Assembly: GCF_002287235.1 (NCBI RefSeq) | Contig: NZ_LMVP01000201.1 | Coordinates: forward strand, 1 to 39,477 | Direction: 5' to 3' | Length of the DNA: 39,477 bases | Origin: Methanosarcina spelaei | GTDB taxonomy: Archaea > Halobacteriota > Methanosarcinia > Methanosarcinales > Methanosarcinaceae | Shown here: positions 27,945 to 36,170 of the stretch, piece after piece | How positions within the stretch are numbered: the first letter of the stretch is position 1 | How the letters are laid out: the number at the start of each line of letters is the position of its first letter | Position numbers and translations under genes: made by a program | The notes under the pieces: model-generated | The model's database searches: none | Told to the model about the DNA's origin: nothing | Seen by the model: only the letters and a program-made list of their open reading frames with translations

Positions 27945-28985
27945 TTAAAACATTATCCATAAACCAAGTAACATAAGCACAAATCCGCTAATTTTTTTCA
28001 AATATATTTTATATGAACGAATTTGTTTAGATAGAGTATAGCCTCCTATCAAGCCAATTCCAATAAAAGGCGTCAATACTCCAGCGCTGAAAGCAAGTAA
28101 AAGAATCAAATTATTAAACGTTCCAGTTGTAACGGTTTTATTTAGCAGTACAAGGAGCATCGGAGCAGTGCAGGGAACTTTTACAAACGAAAACAATATC
28201 CCAAGGAAAAAAATTCCACCCAAAGTACCTGCATATTTCCTTGCAGAGTTCTGAAAATAGTTATCCAGAGCAACAGGTGATTTTAAAATTCCCATAAGGT
28301 TTAATCCAATGAGGATTATAATTATGCCTGTAATATAAGAAAAACTTTCAAAACTGGGAATTGACTTTCTAAAAGAGAGCAAACAAATACCTAAAACTAT
28401 ATAAGAACTTACCAGTCCCAATCCAAATATTATTGCACGTACCATACCGTTTTTTGTGCTACTACTTGTTCCTGCAGTAAAGCTTAAAAGAAAACCCAGT
28501 ATAGCCATCAGGCAGGGAGAAAAACCTGCAAAGAAGCCAAGTGAATAGGCAAACGGCAGATTAAAGTCTGTACTTATATACTCATTATATTGTTCTTTTT
28601 TCGGTATTTTTTCTGTGGAATTTTTAGTATTCTTTTTCTCTTCCAAAAGATGTTCATTGATCGATGTTTTTAACTTCTTTTCAGTAATTTCTTCTTTTGG
28701 AATTTTTGTTTCATTGTTTATCACAATAGCCGGGACTTCAAGAAAACCATACTTGTTCCATTGATTGAAACCATCAGCAGTAATAGTATCAATTCGTGTT
28801 ATCACGATGCTATCGTTATATTGAACTTCTATTCTATCGACAATGGGATCAGTCACTTCGCAATCGTGACAGCCTTTTTGATGGAAATACTGGATTGTAA
28901 CTGGGCCTGCATAAGCCAGTGGTATAAAAAGAAGAAATAAACAAATGACAGCCACGACAGCTATTGTATGAGAACTGCGTTTCAT
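27945..28985 (-). CDS. Thioredoxin-CcdA (DsbD-like) fusion thiol transporter
   Basis: This 346-residue protein starts with a signal peptide (cleaved near AYA). A thioredoxin-like domain of about 90 residues follows, with FHQKGCHDCEVTDP (CxxC) and the cis-Pro turn in FLEVPAIVI. From about 150 a CcdA-type domain with six transmembrane segments carries the paired cysteines in FSPCLMAI and KVPCTAPML. CcdA proteins move electrons from cytoplasmic thioredoxin to outside thiols. The fused domain would be the external partner. An obvious client is the ten-cysteine peptide encoded 2 kb upstream on the same strand (inference). ATG at 28985 follows AGGGA. Confidence 0.9.
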   Translation of the reverse strand: MKRSSHTIAVVAVICLFLLFIPLAYAGPVTIQYFHQKGCHDCEVTDPIVDRIEVQYNDSIVITRIDTITADGFNQWNKYGFLEVPAIVINNETKIPKEEITEKKLKTSINEHLLEEKKNTKNSTEKIPKKEQYNEYISTDFNLPFAYSLGFFAGFSPCLMAILGFLLSFTAGTSSSTKNGMVRAIIFGLGLVSSYIVLGICLLSFRKSIPSFESFSYITGIIIILIGLNLMGILKSPVALDNYFQNSARKYAGTLGGIFFLGILFSFVKVPCTAPMLLVLLNKTVTTGTFNNLILLLAFSAGVLTPFIGIGLIGGYTLSKQIRSYKIYLKKISGFVLMLLGLWIMF

Positions 28986-29040
28986 GGGAATCCCTAACAA
29001 GTATAGTTCTTCATTTCACAAATCTCGGCGTCAATAAAAA

Positions 29041-29216
29041 ATGAAGTTAGTTGTCTGAATTTTGTTTAACCGTGATCATTTATCTCCAAAATCAAAAGTA
29101 CCAATAATAATATTCAAAGAGTTATGTTTCCCTTTAAAACATGAAGAATAGATTAGTCAAGCATAAGGTAGCAGACAAAAATAAAACAAATATGACTATC
29201 ATAGAGAATTGACAAT
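29041..29216 (-). pseudogene. C-terminal relic of the 24.5-kb membrane protein family
   Basis: The DNA matches the 3' end of the gene at 24517-25170 (compare CTGAATTTTGTTTAACCGTG with CCGAATTTTGTTTACGTTGTG-like sequence there) across about 170 bp, with indels. Remains of the last two membrane segments only; no open frame. It lies directly after the stop of the next upstream gene. Confidence 0.75.
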
Positions 29217-29230
29217 TTTTGATACTTCCT

Positions 29231-29842
29231 TTATTTTTTCTCTAAAACAATGTACGATTTTTTCCACGTTCCATAGCTTTTATCGAAATAGATAATTCTA
29301 CGATTTTTCTTTTCCCAATATATTAGCTGAAAGTAGTTAAGCCACATGCTGATAAGGAGACCCCCAACGAATGAAAACATTGATTGTGTCATTGATTGTA
29401 ATGTGAGTTCCTGAAAATAATAATAAGGAGTGAGCATCAAAGCTGCAGTGATTATGATAAACAGTACTTTCATATTTGGATGATCAATAGATGGCTGCTT
29501 TACTAGGGCATCATATCTTTGCATTTGAGTATTCCAGTAAAATAAAGTTGAAAACAGAGCAATTAAAAACCCAGCAAGTAAAAAAATAATGTTTGCACCA
29601 AAATAAGCCATAATTAAGGAGAATATAATAGTGAAGAAAAAATTAACCAGAAATGTTCTTGTACTTGCTTTTCGAAACCATCGCAGATTCTTCATATTTT
29701 CTCTTTCTCCCTTTGCTCTGTTTGGAATATTCAATCCAAAAATTTCAAGATGAATATGCTGTCTGACTTCAGATAATCTCGAATTAGAGCACCAGCTTAC
29801 TAGCCCATTTATGTTTTTTGTGAAGAGATTCATCTTACCCAC
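29231..29842 (-). CDS. Four-span membrane protein of unknown function
   Basis: The frame gives 203 residues. Four hydrophobic segments fall at about 65-85, 87-105, 125-141 and 150-172. The C-terminal tail (about 30 residues) is basic and aromatic (YWEKKNRRIIYFDKSYGTW). The first 49 residues are hydrophilic and unlike a signal, and an internal ATG at 29695 (MKNLRWF) has GGGAGA upstream, so a 154-residue protein is equally likely. No family recognised. It lies between the Trx-CcdA gene and the short lipoprotein, so could serve the archaeocin locus. Confidence 0.65.
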   Translation of the reverse strand: MGKMNLFTKNINGLVSWCSNSRLSEVRQHIHLEIFGLNIPNRAKGERENMKNLRWFRKASTRTFLVNFFFTIIFSLIMAYFGANIIFLLAGFLIALFSTLFYWNTQMQRYDALVKQPSIDHPNMKVLFIIITAALMLTPYYYFQELTLQSMTQSMFSFVGGLLISMWLNYFQLIYWEKKNRRIIYFDKSYGTWKKSYIVLEKK

Positions 29843-30032
29843 CTAATTCTCTTATATGAGCTCAAATTCTTTATATCAATCTTTTATTTCTTAGAATTTA
29901 TACGGTTGAACTTACTAGTTAACGACGCTAACTTTTTAAAATGTTTAACTCATAGAGTTAACAGAAAAGTTTATTGATCTTGATTTTAAACTTCAAGTGT
30001 GTAAGTTCTATTTCTAAACAATTCGTTAACTA

Positions 30033-30149
30033 TTTTTTATGATCCATAGTCTCAAGTTTAAGCTTTGTTTCCTCTGCAAAATCCCAAATATGTTCGATAC
30101 ATTCTCTGTACCTGTCGTCTTCCGGATTCAATTCCTTAGGCGGGTTAAG
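30033..30149 (-). pseudogene. In-frame coding relic directly after lipoprotein stop
   Basis: After the lipoprotein's TAA the same frame continues LNPPKELNPEDDRYRECIEH and IWDFAEETKLKLETMDHKK before a stop at 30033. The composition is clearly protein-like (acidic, helical), but no start exists. It is a leftover of a different gene's C-terminus, joined by a deletion. Confidence 0.5.
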
Positions 30150-30839
30150 TTATTTTAAATCTACTACTTTTGCGCCACTTGGAATTTCAAATTTAAACTC
30201 AGAATCTGGGATTTCTGTGTTAACCTTTAGGTCTCGAATCTCGACTTTAATAGTTAAATTTCCATCTCCGTTATAAGTTTCGTATCTTAGAGGCATCCAT
30301 GTTTCCTGATCTATCCAAATTTTTGTCTTATATATCAGCTCGTAATCTCCATCTTTTTCTTTTGGAGTTGTTTCCAGCAGATAAGTTTTTCTTCCATCTA
30401 CATTCTCAACTCCAAGTACTGTTACATTAGTATCATTAAGGAATTCATTTATAATATTAATGTAGTCATTTCTCGTAGGTTCGGAAGCTTTAGGGAGTTT
30501 GATTTTTGTGACTGTGTTTGTATCTGGGGTGTAACTCCAAGCAATTTCCCCATCCGAGATGCTTATTGTCTTATTCTCTTTTCCGGGTTCTGTTATAATC
30601 TCTTTAAACATGTTTGGTTTTTTGATCATGATATTTGATTCACTTTCTTCAAGCTTTCCCCCCATATATGAGATCATGTGCGCTGTGTATGAATAATCTT
30701 GAATGCCATTCTGTTTATCTAGCATTTGAGTTGCAATCTCTTCTGCACTTATATTTTTTTCAGTGCAACCTGAAGCAAAAAGAGCCATAATTATAGCTGC
30801 TAGCATGATTATCGATCTAAATTTCTTCTTTGTTATCAT
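30150..30839 (-). CDS. LolA-like lipoprotein, short paralogue
   Basis: This 229-residue lipoprotein (signal LAAIIMALFASGC, Cys near residue 25) matches residues 1-230 of the longer lipoprotein at 26749-27849 almost throughout, including SYTAHMISY, YLLETTPKE, DGDYELIYKTKIW and QETWMPLRYETY. It ends at VVDLK, exactly where the longer protein enters its DUF4367-like domain. The DNA after its stop is unrelated, so the second domain was either lost here or never added. It starts MITKKKFRS at ATG 30839, after AAGGATT. It lies about 200 bp downstream of the archaeocin-like gene. Confidence 0.87.
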   Translation of the reverse strand: MITKKKFRSIIMLAAIIMALFASGCTEKNISAEEIATQMLDKQNGIQDYSYTAHMISYMGGKLEESESNIMIKKPNMFKEIITEPGKENKTISISDGEIAWSYTPDTNTVTKIKLPKASEPTRNDYINIINEFLNDTNVTVLGVENVDGRKTYLLETTPKEKDGDYELIYKTKIWIDQETWMPLRYETYNGDGNLTIKVEIRDLKVNTEIPDSEFKFEIPSGAKVVDLK

Positions 30840-31034
30840 ATTACTAATCCTTTGATAGTAATTTTCTTCTTTTATATTTTGTGAAAATCATAACCGAAAA
30901 ACTGTTTTTCGGTTATCTTAATTAGCCTGGTTGTATTATCAAAATGTACTTAGTTGTCGATTTCTTTGTTCTATATATAACTTAATACAAAATAAGTAAA
31001 AATAAAGGCCGTTTTTAATTAGAAATCTCAATTA

Positions 31035-31583
31035 TCAGCAAAACTTTGCTTTTTGGCATAAGTAGACTGAGGTATGTCCACATCCATAAGTTCCTATAGT
31101 ATTACATATAGCATATACAGCTAAAGTGCATGCAATCCCCCCAACAATCGATAGGTCTGCCATAGCACATAGTAATTGCCCTCCTTTACCACATCCATGC
31201 TTACATGCTAAGTAGACCAGAGCTTGACATGCCTCACATCCAGTAGAGCTAGTTGTTACAGCATCAATGGCAGCTGAGCTTTTCATAGCCATGACACTAC
31301 TAATATTACCACTTTCTGTTACTATGTTATTCCCTTTTACAGTTAATACTTCTGCAGTCAATTTGTCCTTATCGGCTCGGAGAATTTTTGCTTCAGCTTT
31401 GATAATTTCATTATTTTTAAAAACAACATAAATTCCAGCAGAGGAATCATCCGGGCTTTCAAATGACAACGCTAATCCCTCTATATAACTCCCATCTGCT
31501 TGAATAGCACCTAACCCCAAATAATCAGTTTTATTTAATTCATATCCTTTAGACTCTGTTCCAAAATCCAGTGATTTTTGCAT
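31035..31583 (-). CDS. C-terminal part of the archaeocin precursor (after MITE)
   Basis: This 182-codon frame begins with 13 codons from the MITE end (MQKSLDFGTESKG), then continues the original protein at YELNKTDYLGLG. It carries the region SSAGIYVVFKNNEI and the ten-Cys domain at about residues 113-182 with a glycine-rich hydrophobic core (LSIVGGIACTLAVYAIC). Without the signal peptide encoded upstream, any product from the MITE's ATG would stay in the cell. So it is probably non-functional as a secreted peptide, although an internal immunity function could remain. Confidence 0.7.
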   Translation of the reverse strand: MQKSLDFGTESKGYELNKTDYLGLGAIQADGSYIEGLALSFESPDDSSAGIYVVFKNNEIIKAEAKILRADKDKLTAEVLTVKGNNIVTESGNISSVMAMKSSAAIDAVTTSSTGCEACQALVYLACKHGCGKGGQLLCAMADLSIVGGIACTLAVYAICNTIGTYGCGHTSVYLCQKAKFC

Positions 31584-31748
31584 TTTTGATAGAAAGTCTT
31601 AATTAGCAAGAAGAATCCAGTTTTTATCAAAATCGATATTCGCTATCTAAAGACTTGAATCACTAAGTTGTATTACATGGATGGTGACCATTTATAAAAT
31701 CTAGTGATTTTGAGTTTTACATTCATCACTAGATTTTGGTACTGAGTC
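31552..31748 (+). mobile_element. MITE type B, copy 3 (197 bp), inside archaeocin gene
   Basis: Starts GACTCTGTTCCAAAATCC and ends TTTTGGTACTGAGTC. Flanked by the perfect duplication ATCCTTTA at 31544-31551 and 31749-31756. Orientation is the same as the copy at 26.2 kb. The perfect duplication and restored frame on removal show a fairly recent insertion. Confidence 0.93.
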
Positions 31749-32019
31749 ATCCTTTAGATGCTAATCTCTTTATTAGTTTTTCTACATCTTCAGATTCTAA
31801 TGCTTTTTTTAAATTCTTGTCAACTATAGTGAGATCTAAACTTGAAATGTTTGAAAGATTACCTATACCTGTACACTTGGGACAATCTGCGAGCGTTCCA
31901 GTTTGCGAACAGTCTGCTCCAGCTGGACATGCCATTGCAGGCGTAACCAGTATCATACCTATAACGAGCATTATCATAGAAAGCCCGCTAATTCGTTTAA
32001 CTTTACTATTTAATTTCAA
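31747..32019 (-). CDS. N-terminal part of the archaeocin precursor (before MITE)
   Basis: This 90-codon frame starts at TTG (32019) and gives a signal peptide ending VTPAMA, then CPAGADCSQTGTLADCPKC with four cysteines, then a helical stretch (LTIVDKNLKKALESEDVEKL) ending LASKG at a stop made by the MITE end. The shortened product would be secreted but lacks the ten-Cys domain. The ribosome binding site sits in a small hairpin (see 32029-32051). Confidence 0.72.
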   Translation of the reverse strand: MKLNSKVKRISGLSMIMLVIGMILVTPAMACPAGADCSQTGTLADCPKCTGIGNLSNISSLDLTIVDKNLKKALESEDVEKLIKRLASKG

Positions 32020-32640
32020 TCTATTCCACCTCTTTACTTTTATTCAAGAGGCAAGAAGCAAACTTTAAAATAGTTACAAAGTATATACTTCATGCCTTCG
32101 GGTATGCAGGGTTCAGCATTGCTCTCAACTCTACTGAACCCTATATAACATTCCCACTTATTCAGTTTTAGAGAATCCTTTATAAGTTTTCCGGCCAATC
32201 TCTCTAACTGTCAGAGATCAGAGAATCTTTACAGATCTAAAATGAGCTACAAAAAACAGTTAGAGAGATTGGCCGGAAGTTATATATAGAGTGGTTTGAT
32301 GCAAATTATTTAAAATCTACAGCTAGTAACCAGACTTTTGTTGAAAAAGAATTGCCGATGTATTCTTTGAGATATTGTATTTTTTTATGGCAAAGCCGGA
32401 CTTTACGAGATCACTTGGTTTTAAGACTTTGTCGTTAATGTATTTTTATCGCAAGATGAGTGAAGTCATATTTTATTCTTGGGACTGTATAAGATTTAAG
32501 GTTTAAGAATAAGTAGATTGGAGAAAAAAGATCTGCTTAATTAAAAAAGGATGTAGTGATATTGAAGCAGACTTTTTCAGGAACTTTTTGATAATCAGTA
32601 TTTTTGAACCTTAATTTGACAGGTTCTACTAATAGATACA
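32020..32640 (-). promoter_or_regulatory. Duplicated leader/promoter region, copy U1 (archaeocin)
   Basis: About 600 bp matching 36654-37250 closely over the first 300 bp and more loosely beyond. From the gene outward: CCTCTT/AAGAGG hairpin (32029-32051) that includes the ribosome binding site; an AT-rich TATA-like stretch near 32081-32088; a 9-bp stem AGGGTTCAG/CTGAACCCT (32108-32142); the 23-bp palindrome (32189-32278); then shared sequence such as GGACTTTACGAGA and AATAAGTAGATTGGAGAAAA. Conserved structures in both copies suggest a shared regulatory circuit. Confidence 0.7.
32189..32278. repeat. Palindrome with perfect 23-bp arms
   Basis: TTCCGGCCAATCTCTCTAAC plus TGT (32189-32211) is the exact inverse of 32256-32278, with a 44-bp centre. 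An almost identical palindrome is at 36824-36913 and one arm at 25870-25892. It may be a folded RNA, a binding site or a small mobile unit. Confidence 0.9.
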
Positions 32641-33060
32641 GTATTTTTCTTCAAAAAATACATCGCGTTGACACATACCTATGAGAAAAAAATGAAAGAT
32701 GTCAAAAATCAATAAACACATAAGATAAATTCATTGGTCATCGGTTAAGGAAAAATCGTTATCAATTGCATTGATTTTCATAAAATTTGTTAAATTATTC
32801 ATCAAATGCAAAACTGGAATCTGATATCGATTTCAATTTAAACACTAAACATTTGGGTTTGAGTTTTTCCGTCGAAATCGAGATCAGCAGCTCAAAATCC
32901 TTAACCGAATACAAATGAAGATAAATTTGAATCGTATGAAGAAAACAGAAATCTGAAGCCCATTTATACCTTATAAAATGTATACTTTTGTCAAAGTAAG
33001 GTAATAAAGTACGAATTTAAAAATTAGATGAATACGGATTTTTGTGCCTTACTCGATATA
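32641..33060. other. Intergenic region holding MITE A copy 2
   Basis: Beyond the duplicated leader, this stretch holds the type A MITE and about 140 bp downstream of the M28 peptidase stop. No gene. Confidence 0.5.
32732..32917 (-). mobile_element. MITE type A, copy 2 (186 bp, reverse)
   Basis: Inverse of 5734-5919, with the same length and almost no differences (one seen, in a T/C near the middle of an AATTT run). Flanked by AAGATAAATT at 32722-32731 and 32918-32927, a target duplication unlike that of copy 1. Confidence 0.92.
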
Positions 33061-35010
33061 TTATATACCCTCTTTCTTTTCAGCTTCAGAGACCTTTGGA
33101 CCCGAAAATCTCTTTTTTATCCGCTTCCCATAAAAAGCAAAAGCAGCCAAAATTGCAAATATACCTGAGATGAAGACAAGAGGATTTCTACGATCCATGA
33201 ATGGGTTATCTACCTGGACTCGTTCCATGGAATATTTTCTAAAATCTGGAGTTTTATTCTCCATGAACAGAGTTCCACTTTCATTTTCAAACCATATTTT
33301 TAAATTGTGACTACCGGGAGTGAGAACAAAAGGATTCTCGGGATCCAGAGGCCCAAAATCATCCAGATAGTAATAAATAGTTCTGTTTGAGTCCATGGGA
33401 TTTTCGGGATAACCAATTACATATTTTATCTCGTTCACAGAACTCTCTATTTCCTGATGAGGGGGCTCAGAACTTCTATTTTGCTTTTCCTCATTTACTA
33501 CATTTATGCTCTCGGTGCCTCTGTTCCCATAACGGTCGGTTGCCAGAACTTTGATGGTATGTCCTCCTTCCGGAAGCGAAAAAGTCCTGCCTGATCGGAG
33601 ATTTCCCAGGCTCTGGTTGTCAAAAAAGACTTCCACAGTACTCTCGGGGTCAGAGACGTTATACATGAGTTCAAATGAGGCTTCTGAAACTTTCGGATTG
33701 GAAACATTAACAAGAGGAGCCTGATTCTCATCTGGATCTGCCAGATAAATAATGCTTCTAGCAGCCAGAGCACTTGCATTCCTGATAACCGAAAAATCGA
33801 CATTATCAACCGTATCACTCAACTCGTGGAAATTATCATGACTTTTGTAATTGTGGTGGCAAAGGACTACTGCAGGAATATAGTTTTCCCAAAAGATTTC
33901 ATGATCTCCTCTTTCTATAAGTGCAGATTGAATTCTGATCCCTGAACTTTTTGCTTCATTTTCAAAAATATCTCTAAGCCAGGCATATTGGGGAAGATAG
34001 CATACGTAAAGAGGTTCGTTTCCCACGCAATCCACGTTAACAACCGCAACAATGTTGTCTTTCAGCTCAGGATGGGCTTTAACCCATGCCTGGCTGCCAA
34101 GAAGATTAGACTCTTCTCCGGAAAAAGCAATGAAATATATTGTCCTGTTAAACGACTCATTCTGCAATGTTTTTGCAAGTTCAAGCATGCAGGCAACTCC
34201 ACCTGCATTGTCATCCACTCCGGTTCCGTTGGCCGATTCGCAAACGTAAGTATCGGACCAGACCGGCCAGAGATAGGGCCTTTTAATCCTGGAATCAAAA
34301 AAACCTCGTATACCGGATTTAGGAGGTACAAGTATTATTGAATCATAATGTGCGGTTACAAGAATAATCTCATCCTTAAGGACATTTCCATCTTTAACTC
34401 CCACAATGTTTGTGCCACTCACATTCCAGTAATTGAAATTCCTTGTACGCACCCTTACGGAAAAATTATCAAGAGAGACTTGCAGACCTGCGTTTTCCAT
34501 CTCATTTTTTATGAATAGAGAAGCTTCGGCAGCGTTTTTACTTCCGATTTTTCTTTCCCCAAAAGAAGATATGACCCGGGTTGAGTTTTCGATTCTTATT
34601 TGGGAAATGTCAAACGGAACTGATGTATTATTGTAATGTATGCCGGAATCGGAAGAGAGTATCGTATCCGAGAATGCAAGAGCTGTAGGAAAAGATGCTG
34701 AGTAATGTCTGGTGCCCAGCAGGGTTAAGATGCTTTTTATTGGAAAGATGGGATTTTCTCTATCGTTTAGTTGAGTATGGCCCGTAAGAGATTCTTCACT
34801 TAATTTTGAGAGCATGAGAATTGTTTTGTCTGGACTATCATGCCAGCCAGAGTACGGGATATTGTATACAAGTCTTTCTGGACAACTATTTGTTCCATTA
34901 ATTTCATAAAAATCAGAAGAAAGTAAATGGTAATCACGGACAAGTATGGTTCCCGAAAGTAAAACTAAAATTAAAAAAGTAATAAGTATGTTTGTTAATT
35001 TTCTTCCCAC
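33061..35010 (-). CDS. Membrane-anchored M28 family zinc aminopeptidase
   Basis: This 649-residue protein has an N-terminal membrane anchor or signal (residues 5-25) and an M28 catalytic domain at about residues 150-430. Zinc and catalytic residues are visible: LVTAHYDS (His), GVDDNAGG (bridging Asp), FSGEESNLLGS (Glu-Glu), VNVDCVG (Asp) and HDNFHELSDT (His). An Ig/PKD-like and a second beta region follow (430-610), then a C-terminal transmembrane segment (about 618-633) and basic tail. It should trim peptides at the outer face. GTG at 35010 follows GGTGAG. It lies 14 bp from the upstream beta-helix gene, so they are co-transcribed. Confidence 0.92.
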   Translation of the reverse strand: MGRKLTNILITFLILVLLSGTILVRDYHLLSSDFYEINGTNSCPERLVYNIPYSGWHDSPDKTILMLSKLSEESLTGHTQLNDRENPIFPIKSILTLLGTRHYSASFPTALAFSDTILSSDSGIHYNNTSVPFDISQIRIENSTRVISSFGERKIGSKNAAEASLFIKNEMENAGLQVSLDNFSVRVRTRNFNYWNVSGTNIVGVKDGNVLKDEIILVTAHYDSIILVPPKSGIRGFFDSRIKRPYLWPVWSDTYVCESANGTGVDDNAGGVACMLELAKTLQNESFNRTIYFIAFSGEESNLLGSQAWVKAHPELKDNIVAVVNVDCVGNEPLYVCYLPQYAWLRDIFENEAKSSGIRIQSALIERGDHEIFWENYIPAVVLCHHNYKSHDNFHELSDTVDNVDFSVIRNASALAARSIIYLADPDENQAPLVNVSNPKVSEASFELMYNVSDPESTVEVFFDNQSLGNLRSGRTFSLPEGGHTIKVLATDRYGNRGTESINVVNEEKQNRSSEPPHQEIESSVNEIKYVIGYPENPMDSNRTIYYYLDDFGPLDPENPFVLTPGSHNLKIWFENESGTLFMENKTPDFRKYSMERVQVDNPFMDRRNPLVFISGIFAILAAFAFYGKRIKKRFSGPKVSEAEKKEGI

Positions 35011-35024
35011 ATTCTCACCAAAAA

Positions 35025-36080
35025 CTACTTTTTTCTCAAGAGTATAAATGCTATTCCAAATATAACAACTATCAGGAAAGGACAGATAAACACTGTCTGT
35101 GAAGCATTCGTATCATGGATTTTGCCTTCCTTAATTTTATTATTGTAGATTTGGTTGGTAGAGCCTTCCATTACGATACTTTCACTGTTATTTGACAGGA
35201 AATTATCTTTAACTGTATTATTGCTGGAATTCCTTATTATTGAAACTCCAGTACGGCTGTTGTTTGATATGGAATTATTTTTGATCATATTATCGCTGGA
35301 ATCAGTTATTTGAACTCCAACGAGGCTCAAAGTTACATTGTTATCTGACATTGTGTTGTTATTGCTGGACTCAGTAATTAGAATACCGTCATCACTATTT
35401 GAGACCATATTGTTTTTCAGTATGTTGTTATTACTGCCATCTTCAATCCAGATACCGTCTTCTTCGTTCGAACTTGCATTATTATAACTCAAAACATTAT
35501 TTTTGGAGCCCCAAAAGTAGATGCCAAAACGGTTTTTAAAAGCATCATTATTGATGAGATCATTGCCGTTAGAATTTGTAAGACTAATGCCTCTCTCATT
35601 ATCAGAAACAGTGTTGTTGTTCAGCATGTTATAATCGGAACTCTGGAGATCTATACCGACTATGTTGTTTGATAACTTGTTGTTACTAATAATGCTGTTA
35701 TTAACTCCTTCGAGATGCACTCCAGCGATTGGAGATGTAACAATGTTATTGGCACCAGTAATTTTAAAGCCACTGATAGTTACGTCATCCTCAGTCACAT
35801 TGAAGATATGTTCTCCAGGATTGGAAGACTGAATTATGGTATCATCTGGATTGCCAGAGTTAGATTTTATGGACACAGATTTATTAACAATCACATTTTC
35901 TGTGAAGTTCCCACTGTAAACAAGAATTGTATCGCCATCTTTTACATTATTGATAGCTTCCTGAATAATTGTGTAATTCGCTTCATCATTTTTGCTCACT
36001 GTGACCGTATCTGCTTCTGCGGTGCCTGCAATTAATATTAGATAAACAAACACCACTGAAAAATAAGCTTTAATTTTCAT
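35025..36080 (-). CDS. Secreted beta-helix (NosD-like) protein with C-terminal anchor
   Basis: This 351-residue protein has a signal peptide (cleaved near AEA). It then has the family start NYTIIQEAINNVKDGDTILV and NVIVNKSVSIKSNSG, about ten beta-helix coils with SSxNxxxxNxxSNN, and a C-terminal transmembrane segment (PFLIVVIFGIAFILL) with a KK end. It probably displays the helix on the cell surface; ligand unknown. ATG at 36080 is preferred over GTG at 36089. It precedes the M28 peptidase gene in one transcription unit. Confidence 0.88.
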   Translation of the reverse strand: MKIKAYFSVVFVYLILIAGTAEADTVTVSKNDEANYTIIQEAINNVKDGDTILVYSGNFTENVIVNKSVSIKSNSGNPDDTIIQSSNPGEHIFNVTEDDVTISGFKITGANNIVTSPIAGVHLEGVNNSIISNNKLSNNIVGIDLQSSDYNMLNNNTVSDNERGISLTNSNGNDLINNDAFKNRFGIYFWGSKNNVLSYNNASSNEEDGIWIEDGSNNNILKNNMVSNSDDGILITESSNNNTMSDNNVTLSLVGVQITDSSDNMIKNNSISNNSRTGVSIIRNSSNNTVKDNFLSNNSESIVMEGSTNQIYNNKIKEGKIHDTNASQTVFICPFLIVVIFGIAFILLRKK

Positions 36081-36170
36081 ATATATCACTTTAAGAAATG
36101 GTCTCCAAAAAATTCAAAGGAAGGTACAATGTAACCTTCCCTATAAAGCCCTTCATTGATTAGCTATCAG

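Larger units (their letters stand above)
31035..32019 (-). pseudogene. Halocin C8-like archaeocin precursor, split by a MITE
   Basis: Joining 32019-31757 with 31551-31035, which skips the MITE and one 8-bp duplication, gives an unbroken 259-residue precursor. Its order is signal peptide (residues 1-30), a Cys-containing linker, a region of about 150 residues, then a C-terminal domain of about 70 residues with exactly ten cysteines: CEAC, C, C, C, C, C, C, C and C-terminal KFC. Halocin C8 is known to come from a precursor of about 280 residues. Its roughly 76-residue peptide has ten cysteines and similar GC.AC start and GLC-type end, while its N-terminal part gives immunity. Length, layout and Cys count match. 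TTG start follows GAGGTGG. Confidence 0.8.

Noticed and set aside
31736-32068. 110-residue plus-strand frame across the archaeocin N-terminus
   Set aside because: Antisense shadow of the minus-strand signal-peptide-bearing gene.
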